From Streptococcaceae bacterium (GTDB taxonomy: Bacteria > Bacillota > Bacilli > Lactobacillales > Streptococcaceae): a stretch of 53,734 nt of DNA. Position 1 is the stretch's first letter, and each line of letters begins with the position of its first letter. The DNA lies in contig JAITVN010000081.1 in the NCBI GenBank assembly GCA_031285775.1, positions 1 through 53,734 on the forward strand, read 5' to 3'. This document shows positions 7,099 to 15,033 of the stretch, in pieces. Below the pieces are notes generated by a model. That model was not told the origin of the DNA and searched no databases. It saw nothing but the letters and a program-made list of their open reading frames with translations. Both the position numbers and the translations under genes were made by a program.

Positions 7099-8610
7099 CT
7101 AATTCCTGATCCCCTTATTTTCTTTATATTTTTCGTAGTCTTTGACAACTAGGAAATAATTTTCTGGATCACGACGGTATTCAATCTGAGGAATGGCAAT
7201 CAGAATAATTGCGACCAGTGCAACGCCTGCATAGCCGAGGAATTTCATGATGACTGTAAAACCAGGCCAAATCGTATCCCAGTCAAACATTCCCAGATAG
7301 CCGCCGTATTGTGAAAGACCGATCCATGCTGAGAAAACGGCTGCCCCCAAAACCTGGATAATCCCCGAGCAGAAAGGTAAAATCATGGCTGCTTTGGCGC
7401 CTGAGCGCCGATTCGCAAATACGCCGAATACCGCATTGTCAAAAAAGAGTGGAATGAATCCTGCAATGATCAGGTTTGGAGAGTGGAAAATCAGAAGTCC
7501 TGCAATTGCCAAGAATTGACCCAGCGCGCCGAACAAGAAGCCGACCGTCACCGCATTCGCCTCACCAAAAGCAAAGGTTGCAGCCACATCAATGCCTGGA
7601 ACTGAACCTGGCAGCAGACGGCTGGAGATCCCATAAAAGGACTCTGTCAATTCTCCCACGAAAGTTCGCACACCCAGCTGCAGAATCGCCAAATTAACTG
7701 CGAAGCCCAGAGATGTTGTCAAAATATAGAAAAGAAAAGAGCCAGTAGGTGACAGACCTGTCGCTCCGTTTGATGAGGTGTAAAGTCCTTCAAACCAAGC
7801 TCGACCGAGTAGAAGCATGATGATACCAAAAAATAAAGTCATCAGAATCCCTGTCGCTACCATATTTTCATTGAATATTTTCAAGAAACCCGGCAGTTCA
7901 ACGTCTTCAATTTTTCTCTGCTTTTTGTCTTTCCTCGTCGCTGCTGCAGCCATCTTATCCGACAGCCAGGAAACAATGGCGATGCCGAACATCTGCTGAT
8001 GCGCCACAGCAAATCCGCCGCCATCTGTCAAATTCTGAGTGACCTTAACCGTCATATTTGAACCGACTGCCCAATACAAGCCTAAGATCACGCCCATTAC
8101 CAGCAACACTGGAATTCGCCCCATTTTTGGAAAACAAAACAGTAAAATCCAGAAAGCTGTTGCCGCCTGCTGAACCTGAACATTACCTGTTGTAAACACA
8201 GATCTCAGTTTAGTCCATTTCTGAAAACGAACCAGCAAGATGTTGAAAATGAAGGCAATCAGCAAGAGCAGCATCACGTCACCAAAGGATCTGCCGAAGC
8301 GCTCCATCACACCTGCAGTTACAGCGTTCTGACCGAAATAAGGATCAATCACAGTGGCGGTGAGATTAAACCGTGTCTTTAATCCTGTCAATATCGGACG
8401 GAAGGAATTGACCAGGCCACCTGAACCAACCATCAAAATCATGTAACCAATCGTCGCTTTCAAAAATCCGGCAAGCGCCTCATAAATCGGCTTTCTCTCC
8501 AACAGATAGCCGACAAGCACAATGACGCCGATCATATAAGCAGGTTGGGTGAGGATATTGTTCGCAAAATACTCCCATGCTTTTATCAGCATGTTTAATA
8601 AGTTTTCCAT
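7099..8610 (-). CDS. ulaA: Ascorbate-specific PTS enzyme IIC (UlaA permease)
   Basis: 503-residue integral membrane permease of the PTS-AG superfamily with about 11 hydrophobic segments. Family-typical stretches include ILTQPAYMIGVIVLVGYLLERKP at the start, DGGGFAVAHQQMFG in the middle, and TFAFGEANAVTVGF with PLFFDNAVFGVFANRRSG towards the end. It translocates L-ascorbate while UlaB/UlaC phosphorylate it to L-ascorbate 6-phosphate. The ATG at 8610 has GGAG 8 nt upstream. The gene is flanked on both sides by repeat elements inside the operon. The C-terminal tail after the last helix is charged and cytoplasmic. Confidence 0.94.
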   Translation of the reverse strand: MENLLNMLIKAWEYFANNILTQPAYMIGVIVLVGYLLERKPIYEALAGFLKATIGYMILMVGSGGLVNSFRPILTGLKTRFNLTATVIDPYFGQNAVTAGVMERFGRSFGDVMLLLLIAFIFNILLVRFQKWTKLRSVFTTGNVQVQQAATAFWILLFCFPKMGRIPVLLVMGVILGLYWAVGSNMTVKVTQNLTDGGGFAVAHQQMFGIAIVSWLSDKMAAAATRKDKKQRKIEDVELPGFLKIFNENMVATGILMTLFFGIIMLLLGRAWFEGLYTSSNGATGLSPTGSFLFYILTTSLGFAVNLAILQLGVRTFVGELTESFYGISSRLLPGSVPGIDVAATFAFGEANAVTVGFLFGALGQFLAIAGLLIFHSPNLIIAGFIPLFFDNAVFGVFANRRSGAKAAMILPFCSGIIQVLGAAVFSAWIGLSQYGGYLGMFDWDTIWPGFTVIMKFLGYAGVALVAIILIAIPQIEYRRDPENYFLVVKDYEKYKENKGIRN

Positions 8611-8625
8611 AATTATTACTCCATT

Positions 8626-8743
8626 AAGATGTGAGGCGCGCCCGTTAAGAAAGTTTGAAATTTAGCGAAACTGGGAGGGGAGGCTCCGACTTCCCGGAAG
8701 TTTCATCTAATTTCAAGATTTCTGGCGCGCCGAGCTCAGTTAA
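8626..8743 (+). repeat. Intergenic palindromic element, copy R3 (tandem with R4)
   Basis: Begins AAGATGTGAGGCGCGCCCG and ends GGCGCGCCGAGCTCAGTTAA, so GGCGCGCC stands at both ends as an inverted repeat. Inside, GAAATTTAGCGAAACT pairs imperfectly with AGTTTCATCTAATTTC around a GC-rich tip. The whole 118 bp can fold into one long hairpin. Confidence 0.85.
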
Positions 8744-8745
8744 AC

Positions 8746-8862
8746 AAGATGTGAGGCGCGCCCGTTAAGAAAGATTGAAATTTAGTGAAACTAGGAGGGA
8801 AGGCTCCGACTTCCCGGAAGTTTCATCTAATTTCAAGATTTCTGGCGCGCCGAGCTCAGTTG
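8746..8862 (+). repeat. Intergenic palindromic element, copy R4 (tandem duplicate of R3)
   Basis: Same orientation as R3 and offset by exactly 120 bp, with about four or five substitutions. Substitutions lie mainly in the core; the GGCGCGCC ends are unchanged. It ends 10 nt before the ulaC stop codon. Confidence 0.85.
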
Positions 8863-8871
8863 GATCAAAAT

Positions 8872-9324
8872 TCAGATACGCTTCAACAGGTTTTCGTATT
8901 CTTTTAGATTCTCGACTTTCCCAAGCCTCTCAATCATGCCGTCTGTCATCAACAAGTCCATGAGCTTGCCGATGTTCTCAAGATGCTCCTTTTCATCTCG
9001 AGCCGCCAGCGTAAAAAATAATTTTCCCCTCTTTTCTTCGTCAAAGACAACATCTTCCCTGAATTTTGAAAATCCGATGGCAGTTCCCAAAACAGCTTCT
9101 GAGCGCGCCATGGCGTGAGGAATGACAACTCCAGGGACAATGACAATATAGGGACCATTCTCCTTTACATTTTGAATGATTTCCTCAATGTATTGACCTG
9201 TAATATAGCCTTCTCTCATAAGCCCTTGTCCCGCCAGATTAATTGCCTCCTCCCAGCTTTCAGGACTTTCATCATAAATCTCAACAAGCCGCTTCTCATA
9301 AAAATCATTTAATAAATTCCCCAT
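8872..9324 (-). CDS. ulaC: Ascorbate-specific PTS enzyme IIA (UlaC)
   Basis: 150-residue mannitol/fructose-type IIA protein. The phosphorylated histidine is H70 in VVIPHAMARS, followed by the expected GTAIGFSKF strand and a LFFTLAARDEKEHL segment. It receives phosphate from HPr and passes it to UlaB. It sits 12 nt after ulaG. An AGAGAAA ribosome site precedes the ATG. In this operon the A, B and C components are separate proteins, as in E. coli, but in the order C-A-B and interrupted by repeats. Confidence 0.93.
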   Translation of the reverse strand: MGNLLNDFYEKRLVEIYDESPESWEEAINLAGQGLMREGYITGQYIEEIIQNVKENGPYIVIVPGVVIPHAMARSEAVLGTAIGFSKFREDVVFDEEKRGKLFFTLAARDEKEHLENIGKLMDLLMTDGMIERLGKVENLKEYENLLKRI

Positions 9325-9336
9325 CGCATTTCTCTT

Positions 9337-10404
9337 TTATAAGAAAGCCGGAAATGCGGTATCATTGTCAATCGTAAACACATCTGCAAATCCGCGGTCA
9401 AAGTTAAATTCCATCCTGTCTTTATCTGCCGGATAGGTGAACTTTCCACCGACTTGCCAGATAAATGGCTTGAAACGATATTGAAGTCGGTCTTTCTTGG
9501 ATTTCCATATTTCCAAAATTTCCTCGGGCTTGGCCATGAAATTCGTCCAAATATCATAGTGAACAGGTATCACAATCTTTGCCCTCAAACTTTCCGCCAT
9601 TCGCAGAATGTCGCTAGAAGTCATCTTATCTGTGATCCCGCGCGGATTCTCGCCGTATGCGCCTAAACAGACATCCACCTGATTCTCATTTCCATGTTTG
9701 GCAAAAAGATTTGAATAGTGCGAATCACCTGCATGATAGATATTACCAGCTTCAGTCTTGAAAAGATAATTGAGGGCAATCTGATTCATGTCTGGCGGCA
9801 TCTCTCCTTTGAGCCTGATTTCTGGATCAGGGCAAGTAATCAAGGCCGTTCTGTCAAATGCCTCAAGCGCCTTAATCACCACATCCTTGATCTGCACTTC
9901 TTCATTTGCTTGGATAACAATGGTTCGCTCTGCTGGGATACCCCATGAAAGCCAGATATTCACCACCTCTCTGGGTCCGATAAATTTCGCTCTGGGACAA
10001 TTTCCCGCCACCGCAGCCGCAGTATGAATGTCCAAATGGTCTGAGTGAATGTGTGTCACAATGAGCGCATCCAGATTTTTTATCGCAAAGGGATCAATGA
10101 CAAAGGGCTGCATACGCAAATTCGGCTGTTGCTGCTGAACCCCGCTCATGCGCATCATCTGATGTCCCTCGACCATTTTCCCATTTCCATGCGTTCGTTT
10201 TCCTGTCCCGCACCAGAGATCGCAGAGAATGTTCGTGCCGCCAGAGCTTTTCAGCCAAATACCTGTGCAGCCCAGCCACCAAATGGACACGCTGCCTTTT
10301 TCAACTTTAGTTTCTTCAATTTCTTCGTTGAGATAGGTGCCCCATTCTGGGAAAATGCTCAATATCCAGTTTTCTCTTGTGATTTCATTTATTGTATTTC
10401 GCAA
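9337..10404 (-). CDS. ulaG: L-ascorbate-6-phosphate lactonase (UlaG)
   Basis: 355-residue metallo-beta-lactamase-fold hydrolase that opens the lactone ring of L-ascorbate 6-phosphate to give 3-keto-L-gulonate 6-phosphate. The metal motif THIHSDHLD lies at 117-125 (H118, H120, D122, H123). Later ligands are in [10 protein letters not shown] and [22 protein letters not shown] and [17 protein letters not shown] at the N-terminus are family signatures. The start is TTG at 10404, supported by GGAGG 6 nt upstream. It is the first gene of the ula operon, downstream of a palindromic site at 10431-10444. Confidence 0.95.
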   Translation of the reverse strand: MRNTINEITRENWILSIFPEWGTYLNEEIEETKVEKGSVSIWWLGCTGIWLKSSGGTNILCDLWCGTGKRTHGNGKMVEGHQMMRMSGVQQQQPNLRMQPFVIDPFAIKNLDALIVTHIHSDHLDIHTAAAVAGNCPRAKFIGPREVVNIWLSWGIPAERTIVIQANEEVQIKDVVIKALEAFDRTALITCPDPEIRLKGEMPPDMNQIALNYLFKTEAGNIYHAGDSHYSNLFAKHGNENQVDVCLGAYGENPRGITDKMTSSDILRMAESLRAKIVIPVHYDIWTNFMAKPEEILEIWKSKKDRLQYRFKPFIWQVGGKFTYPADKDRMEFNFDRGFADVFTIDNDTAFPAFL

Positions 10405-10430
10405 TTTCGACCTCCATTTTTCTTTTTTTG

Positions 10431-10444
10431 TTAAAGCGCTTTAA
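10431..10444 (-). promoter_or_regulatory. Palindromic operator, cre-like, upstream of ulaG
   Basis: TTAAAGCGCTTTAA is a perfect 14-bp palindrome with the AAGCGCTT core of catabolite-responsive elements; the outer TG/CA positions do not match. It lies about 27 nt upstream of the ulaG start, so CcpA repression of ascorbate use is plausible. Binding by the divergent DeoR-type regulator is the alternative. Confidence 0.55.
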
Positions 10445-10567
10445 TTATCTCTTAACTCTATTTAAACATATATTAAATCAATTACAAGATTCTTTTATGA
10501 ACTATTTCTTGTTTTAATGATTTTTATAAAATAATTTTATGAATTTTAGTACATTTAACGATTTTTT

Positions 10568-10576
10568 TGTTAAAAT
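10568..10576 (+). promoter_or_regulatory. Extended -10 promoter of the DeoR-type regulator
   Basis: TGTTAAAAT with the -10 hexamer at 10571-10576. Transcription would start near 10583, which excludes the possible ATG at 10539 and favours the start at 10608. Confidence 0.6.
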
Positions 10577-10607
10577 AAAGATATCCCAAGAGATTGGAAA
10601 CAAAAAG

Positions 10608-11375
10608 ATGAAAAAAAGTTACGCAGAAATCGGACAAAGAAGAAATGAGCTCCTAGATTTCATTGCCAAGGAAGAATTATCCTACGCAGAAATCGCGGCG
10701 CGCCTTCACATTTCTATCATCACGCTCCGACGAGACCTTCTGGCACTCGAGCAAATGGGCAAAATAAAAAGACAGCGAGGAAAATCCACTGTCAAAGATT
10801 ATTTGTCCATCGACGAAAACTTGATCGACGAAATCGAAATTATCAAGCGTAAAATCGGGCAGAAAGCTGCCTGCCTCATTGAAAATAACAAGACTGTCTT
10901 CATCAACAGCGGCTCGACACCGCTTTACTCCCTCAATTACTTAAAAAATAAACAAGTTACAATCATCACAAATAATGTCCGAGCAGCACGCTCTGAGCTC
11001 AATCCAAAATCCCATCTGATCCTTTCAGGCGGCGAAATCCAGTATCCAAAAGCGTCACTCATCGGCGATTTTGCCAATGAATTCTTTTCAAGTAAGCACG
11101 CAGACTTTGCTATCATCGGTGTCTACGGCATCTCTCCCACTGGCGACATTACCTCTCCCAACTTTGCCGAATCCAGAGTCAACAACACCATCATCAACCA
11201 AACCACTGGCCCAGTCATCGTCGTGGCAGATTACAGAAAGATCGGCCTTGTCTCTAACTTCATCTCCGGCAAAGTCTCAAAAATCTCCTACATTATCACC
11301 GATACTTATGCCGATCAAGCCATTTTAAAAGAATTTGAAAAAATAGGCATTACAGTGATTCAGATCACACCTTGA
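10608..11375 (+). CDS. DeoR-family transcriptional regulator, probable regulator of the ula operon
   Basis: 255 residues from the ATG at 10608. An N-terminal winged helix-turn-helix (LSYAEIAARLHISIITLRRDLLALEQMGKI) is followed by a DeoR C-terminal sugar-phosphate sensor domain with the expected INSGSTPLYSL, ITNNVRAA, LSGGEIQ, IGDFAN and VVADYRKIG segments. It is divergent from ulaG, the usual layout for a local regulator, and plays the part of UlaR. The effector is probably a phosphorylated intermediate such as L-ascorbate 6-phosphate (inferred from E. coli UlaR). A longer start at 10539 is rejected because a promoter lies inside that extension. Confidence 0.88.
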   Translation: MKKSYAEIGQRRNELLDFIAKEELSYAEIAARLHISIITLRRDLLALEQMGKIKRQRGKSTVKDYLSIDENLIDEIEIIKRKIGQKAACLIENNKTVFINSGSTPLYSLNYLKNKQVTIITNNVRAARSELNPKSHLILSGGEIQYPKASLIGDFANEFFSSKHADFAIIGVYGISPTGDITSPNFAESRVNNTIINQTTGPVIVVADYRKIGLVSNFISGKVSKISYIITDTYADQAILKEFEKIGITVIQITP

Positions 11376-11393
11376 TTGGCAGACATACGTGTG

Positions 11394-11420
11394 AAAAAAA
11401 GCGACGCTCTAACACGTCGC
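11394..11420 (-). terminator. Intrinsic terminator of the OFA transporter gene
   Basis: Minus strand: GCGACG, 8-nt loop, CGTCGC, then seven T residues. It lies between the convergent regulator and transporter genes. Confidence 0.9.
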
Positions 11421-11451
11421 ATAAACTTGTAAATGATGAACCTGAAATCGC

Positions 11452-12684
11452 TTAGTCATTCACGACAGGCTTCAACCTCTTTACATAAGAAATTGCTGCC
11501 AGAGAAATGACATACAAGCAAAGAATAACAATCACGACAGAAGAATAGTTTAACTTCAAAGTATTAACGATAAAAGCCGACAATTGATTCCCGCTTAATC
11601 CAGCAATTCCCCAAGCGGACAAAACCAGTCCGTGAACGGTTGACAAAGTAGAAATTCCAAAATGCTGATCCAATAAAACCGGCAAAGTTGAAAAGCCTCC
11701 GCCGTATCCGGCATTCACCAAAAAGAGGAGAATCAGAACCGGCCACAAGGCACCAGCTGCAATGAATTGGCCAGCAAAATAAATCAAACAGGCAGCAATA
11801 CTCATCGTGAATAGAACCTGATAACTCGTCTCACGCTGCTTCAACTTATCGGAAAAGCTGGAGAAGAAAAGACGGCCGCCAGTATTGAACGCAGCATCAG
11901 CCATCATCACCACAGCAACAATCTGAAGAATTGCCATACCTGATACTCCGTCAGAAGTTAAGAGAGATTTCAGAATATCTTTTTCTTGCGAAATAAGCGC
12001 CAAACCGCAAGTAATATTCAGGTAAAACATCAGCCAAATCGGCAAAAAGCTTTTTTGCTTGATAATAGAGAAACGATTGACTTTGCCTTTTTTAGCATTA
12101 TAAACGTAACCTTCTGGACGTTTGATCAGAACAAATGCCGTAAGCATCATCAAGCCGTAAACAATTGCAAGAATAAAGAACATCGCCACCAAACCAAATT
12201 GGTTGATTAAGAATTCCATCACTGGTGTGGCAATTACTTTCGCTAAACCGAAGCCGGCAACCGCAATTCCAGTGGCTAAACCTTTCTGATCGCTAAACCA
12301 GAGCATCAAGTTTTTGATAGGGGTCAGATAGCCGACACCCAGGCCAATTCCCATTAAGACGCCATAGAACAAATAAATCCCTGGCAGGAAATGCATTGCA
12401 ATTGATAAACCTGTGAGTGCCAATCCGGAAACAAAGCAGACAAGCGCCAAAATAGAGGAGCGTTTGATGTCTTTCTCAACAAATGGTCCCAAAAAAGCCG
12501 CGCTCATTCCTAAGAAAAAAATAGCCAGCGAAAAACCCCATTCTACCTGCTGGGGTGGGACGCTAAAATTCTGGGCAATTGTTTGTTTGAAGACGCTCCA
12601 ACAATAGACACTTCCGATTGAGACATGAATTAACAAGGCTGGGATAGCCGCATGAATCCATTTAGCTTGCAGATCAGCTTTCAT
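11452..12684 (-). CDS. OFA-family MFS transporter (oxalate/formate antiporter-like)
   Basis: 410 residues with 12 predicted membrane helices. The N-terminal IHVSIGSVYCWSVFKQTIAQNF and FFLGMSAAFLGPFVEKD are typical of the OFA (oxalate/formate:anion) subfamily. GVGYLTPIKNLMLWFSDQKGLATGIAVAGFGLAK is its best-conserved region. The substrate is probably a monocarboxylate or small dicarboxylate, but OFA members outside Oxalobacter are mostly uncharacterised. The gene stands alone, with its own promoter near 12866-12890, a leader of roughly 175 nt and a clear terminator. Nothing adjacent indicates oxalate metabolism. Confidence 0.85.
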   Translation of the reverse strand: MKADLQAKWIHAAIPALLIHVSIGSVYCWSVFKQTIAQNFSVPPQQVEWGFSLAIFFLGMSAAFLGPFVEKDIKRSSILALVCFVSGLALTGLSIAMHFLPGIYLFYGVLMGIGLGVGYLTPIKNLMLWFSDQKGLATGIAVAGFGLAKVIATPVMEFLINQFGLVAMFFILAIVYGLMMLTAFVLIKRPEGYVYNAKKGKVNRFSIIKQKSFLPIWLMFYLNITCGLALISQEKDILKSLLTSDGVSGMAILQIVAVVMMADAAFNTGGRLFFSSFSDKLKQRETSYQVLFTMSIAACLIYFAGQFIAAGALWPVLILLFLVNAGYGGGFSTLPVLLDQHFGISTLSTVHGLVLSAWGIAGLSGNQLSAFIVNTLKLNYSSVVIVILCLYVISLAAISYVKRLKPVVND

Positions 12685-12865
12685 GATTTACCACTTTCTT
12701 TTATAGGTTTATTTTGTTGAATAAATTTATAATTACCAGAATTTGTAAGGAAGTTAACTGTTTAACTAAGAAAATTGTTTAATGACAGCGTTTAATTCAG
12801 ACTTGTCAAGCTGACAGATACATCACTGCAAGCTGCGTCTTTTTTAAATACTCTAGATACTGTTG

Positions 12866-12894
12866 ATTATAATATATCTTTTCAATAAACTCAA
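12866..12894 (-). promoter_or_regulatory. Promoter of the OFA transporter gene with a long leader
   Basis: Minus strand: TTGAGT, 17-nt spacer, TATAAT (12866-12871). The transcript would carry a roughly 175-nt 5' leader. I see no known riboswitch in it. Confidence 0.5.
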
Positions 12895-13016
12895 GGATTT
12901 AACAAAATTTGAAGATTCTGAACGATTTCGAAAAAGCTGAAATAAATTTATTATTTTGGTTGATATGAAATATTTATTAAATAATCTTTCAAAAACACAA
13001 GAAAATCAATTTTCGC

Positions 13017-13045
13017 TTGCATTGGTGCGCCTAAAATGTTAGAAT
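13017..13045 (+). promoter_or_regulatory. Promoter of the pyr operon
   Basis: TTGCAT (13017-13022), 17-nt spacer, TAGAAT (13040-13045) with the TG extension (TGTTAGAAT). Transcription should start near 13052, giving a leader of about 145 nt that holds the attenuator. Confidence 0.8.
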
Positions 13046-13059
13046 GAATCAACCATTAA

Positions 13060-13152
13060 ATTTGTCCGAGAGGCAGAGATGGAATGAATAATATTGAATA
13101 TATGACAAGAAATATTGCTCTCCAATCTCTTTTCGGTTGGAGAGATTTTTTT
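13060..13152 (+). promoter_or_regulatory. PyrR-dependent attenuator: PyrR-binding loop and intrinsic terminator
   Basis: TTGTCCGAGAGGCAGAGATG (13062-13081) resembles the PyrR-binding anti-antiterminator loop (consensus UCCAGAGAGG, here with one A missing). The terminator stem CTCTCCAATC / GGTTGGAGAG follows at 13118-13144, with T-tract 13146-13152. With high UMP, PyrR binding would favour the terminator and switch off the downstream operon. The position directly before pyrR fits autoregulation. Confidence 0.8.
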
Positions 13153-13195
13153 ATGGCGCGAAAACAATACTACATTTCATCCAAAGGAGAGGATA

Positions 13196-13720
13196 ATGTC
13201 TAAAAAAGAACTTTTTAACGCAGAAGCCATTGATCATGCCATTACGCGTATTACTTACGAGATCATTGAGCAGAACAAGGATCTGGATCAGCTGGTCATC
13301 ATCGGGATTAAAACACGCGGTGTCTATATTGCACGCAGAATCCGTGAGAAACTGCAGGAGTTTGAAAATATCAGTCTGCCGATCGGCGACCTTGACACCC
13401 GCCCTTTCCGCGACGACGAGAAGCATTCTGACGACACGACTGAGATTGCCGTTGAGGTAAAAGGGAAAGATGTGATTCTTGTTGATGATGTGCTCTACAC
13501 TGGCCGCACCATTCGCGCAGCAATTGACGGCTTGATCGCGTTAGGCCGGCCTTCGCGTGTGCAGCTTGCAGTGCTTGTAGACCGTGGTCACCGGGAATTG
13601 CCGATTCGTGCGGATTATGTAGGCAAGAATATTCCAACTTCACATGATGAAGAAATTTTTGTTTCTGTTCATGAATTTGACGGTATAGACAGCGTTACCA
13701 TTGAACGAGCTGATGATTAA
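13196..13720 (+). CDS. pyrR: PyrR, pyrimidine operon attenuation regulator / uracil phosphoribosyltransferase
   Basis: 174 residues from the ATG at 13196, with AAAGGAGAGG upstream. A possible start at 13115 lies inside the terminator hairpin and is rejected. The type I phosphoribosyltransferase PRPP loop is [30 protein letters not shown] and [24 protein letters not shown] are PyrR-specific. It binds pyr mRNA when charged with UMP and has weak UPRTase activity. It leads the operon that it regulates through the attenuator just upstream. Confidence 0.96.
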   Translation: MSKKELFNAEAIDHAITRITYEIIEQNKDLDQLVIIGIKTRGVYIARRIREKLQEFENISLPIGDLDTRPFRDDEKHSDDTTEIAVEVKGKDVILVDDVLYTGRTIRAAIDGLIALGRPSRVQLAVLVDRGHRELPIRADYVGKNIPTSHDEEIFVSVHEFDGIDSVTIERADD

Positions 13721-13721
13721 T

Positions 13722-13839
13722 AAGATGTGAAGTGCACCCGTTAAGAAGGCTTGAAATTTAGGGAAACTGGGAGGGGAGGCTTCGCCTTCCCGGAAGTTTC
13801 ATCTAATTTCAAGACTTCTGGCGCGCTGAACTCAGTTAA
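13722..13839 (+). repeat. Intergenic palindromic element, copy R5
   Basis: Starts AAGATGTGAAGTGCACCCG two nucleotides after the pyrR stop and ends GGCGCGCTGAACTCAGTTAA. The core GAAACTGGGAGGGGAGGCTT is very close to R3/R4. Same orientation as R3/R4 and placed inside the pyr operon. Confidence 0.85.
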
Positions 13840-13854
13840 TCTTCTCGTTTTTTA

Positions 13855-14060
13855 TAAGCTTATAGGTGAGAATCCGCTCCACTGCGCATCTTTACACTCC
13901 CTTAGGTGCGGACCCGGAAGCAAACTTCTTTTCAGAGTCCACCGGACTCTGAAAAGAAGTTTCATTCCTAACTTTTGAGCCCTTTGGTCTCAAAAGTTGT
14001 CTTTTCCGCGCGGCGGGAGTGCAAAACTGCTCCGTTCCGCTATTATCTAACGTGTATAGA
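13855..14060. repeat. Nested stem-loop island between pyrR and pyrB
   Basis: It contains a 19-bp perfect inverted repeat with a 3-nt loop (arms 13922-13940 and 13944-13962, beginning AAACTTCTTTTC). Then comes a 10-bp stem AACTTTTGAG / CTCAAAAGTT (13970-13979 and 13989-13998). An outer pair TTTACACTCCC (13891-13901) / GGGAGTGCAAA (14015-14025) encloses both. There is no T-tract after any stem, so these are not intrinsic terminators. Together with R5 it fills the 401-bp gap in the operon. Confidence 0.8.
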
Positions 14061-14121
14061 TTGCGAAACATTCTAAATTTAAAATAACCAAATTTATAAA
14101 AGTAATTTTTAAGGGGTAATA

Positions 14122-15033
14122 ATGACTAAAAATCGTAAGCATTTTGTTTCTGTTGAAGACTTCTCAAATGAAGAACTTCTCTATCTTTTACGTCGCGCAC
14201 GCAAATTTAAAAACGGCACAGCCGGCTGGACCATGCCTGAAAAGCAGATTTTCGCAGCAAACTTGTTCTTCGAGAATTCTACGCGTACGCACAATTCTTT
14301 CCACGTGGCTGAGCGTAAGATGGGCTTGGACGTAATCGAGTTTAATGTCCAGGAATCTGCTGTTTCCAAGGGTGAAACTTTGTATGATACGATCTTAACG
14401 CTGGATGCGCTTGGGGTTGAGGTTTGTGTAATCCGCTCAGGTGTAGATAGTTATTACAATGAACTGATTGATTCAGAAAGTATTCATTGTGCGATTGTCA
14501 ATGGCGGCGATGGTTCTGGACAGCATCCGAGTCAGTGTCTATTAGATTTGATGACAATTCAAGAAGAGTTCGGTGATTTCTCCAACCTGCAGATTGCAAT
14601 TGTGGGCGATATTGCGCACTCGCGTGTAGCGCGCTCGAATGCACAGATGTTGTCTAAGCTGGGCGCCCGCGTCTTCTTCTCAGGTCCTGAAAAATGGTAC
14701 AATCCTGATTTTGATGAGTACGGCACTTGGAAGCCGATTGATGAGCTTGTCGGAACGGTCGATGTGATGATGCTGCTGCGCGTGCAGCATGAGCGTATGA
14801 ATACTGAGGAAAATGATAATTTTTCCAAGGAAGATTATCACGAGCAGTATGGCTTGACGCTGGCACGTGCTGAGAAAATGAAGAAAAATGCCATTATTAT
14901 GCACCCGGCACCCGTCAATCGTGATGTGGAGCTGGCGGATGCGCTGGTGGAAGCACCTAAGTCACGTATTGTCAAGCAAATGGCGAACGGCGTTTATGCC
15001 CGCATGGCCATCTTGGAGTCTGTATTATCATGA
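14122..15033 (+). CDS. pyrB: Aspartate carbamoyltransferase catalytic chain
   Basis: 303 residues. It condenses carbamoyl phosphate with aspartate in step 2 of UMP synthesis. The carbamoyl-phosphate loop is S53-T54-R55-T56 in [25 protein letters not shown] carries the catalytic Ser/Lys loop, and [11 protein letters not shown] is the C-terminal signature. There is no pyrI regulatory subunit, as usual in Gram-positive bacteria. AAGGGG precedes the ATG. The stop overlaps the pyrC start by 4 nt. Unlike several relatives, no pyrP or carA lies beside it. Confidence 0.96.
   Translation: MTKNRKHFVSVEDFSNEELLYLLRRARKFKNGTAGWTMPEKQIFAANLFFENSTRTHNSFHVAERKMGLDVIEFNVQESAVSKGETLYDTILTLDALGVEVCVIRSGVDSYYNELIDSESIHCAIVNGGDGSGQHPSQCLLDLMTIQEEFGDFSNLQIAIVGDIAHSRVARSNAQMLSKLGARVFFSGPEKWYNPDFDEYGTWKPIDELVGTVDVMMLLRVQHERMNTEENDNFSKEDYHEQYGLTLARAEKMKKNAIIMHPAPVNRDVELADALVEAPKSRIVKQMANGVYARMAILESVLS

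Noticed and set aside
8626-8862. Possible CRISPR-like array (two long direct repeats)
   Set aside because: Only two units, each 118 bp and internally palindromic, with a 2-bp gap and no spacers; the element also occurs singly elsewhere.
12685-12860. Riboswitch in the long leader of the OFA transporter
   Set aside because: No known aptamer pattern and no terminator or ribosome-site-sequestering hairpin could be made out.
13115-13195. Longer pyrR start
   Set aside because: It begins inside the attenuator terminator; the ATG at 13196 has AAAGGAGAGG and the expected PyrR N-terminus.
13922-13962. 19-bp hairpin as an intrinsic terminator for pyrR
   Set aside because: No T-tract follows and it would cut off pyrB-E from the only convincing promoter.
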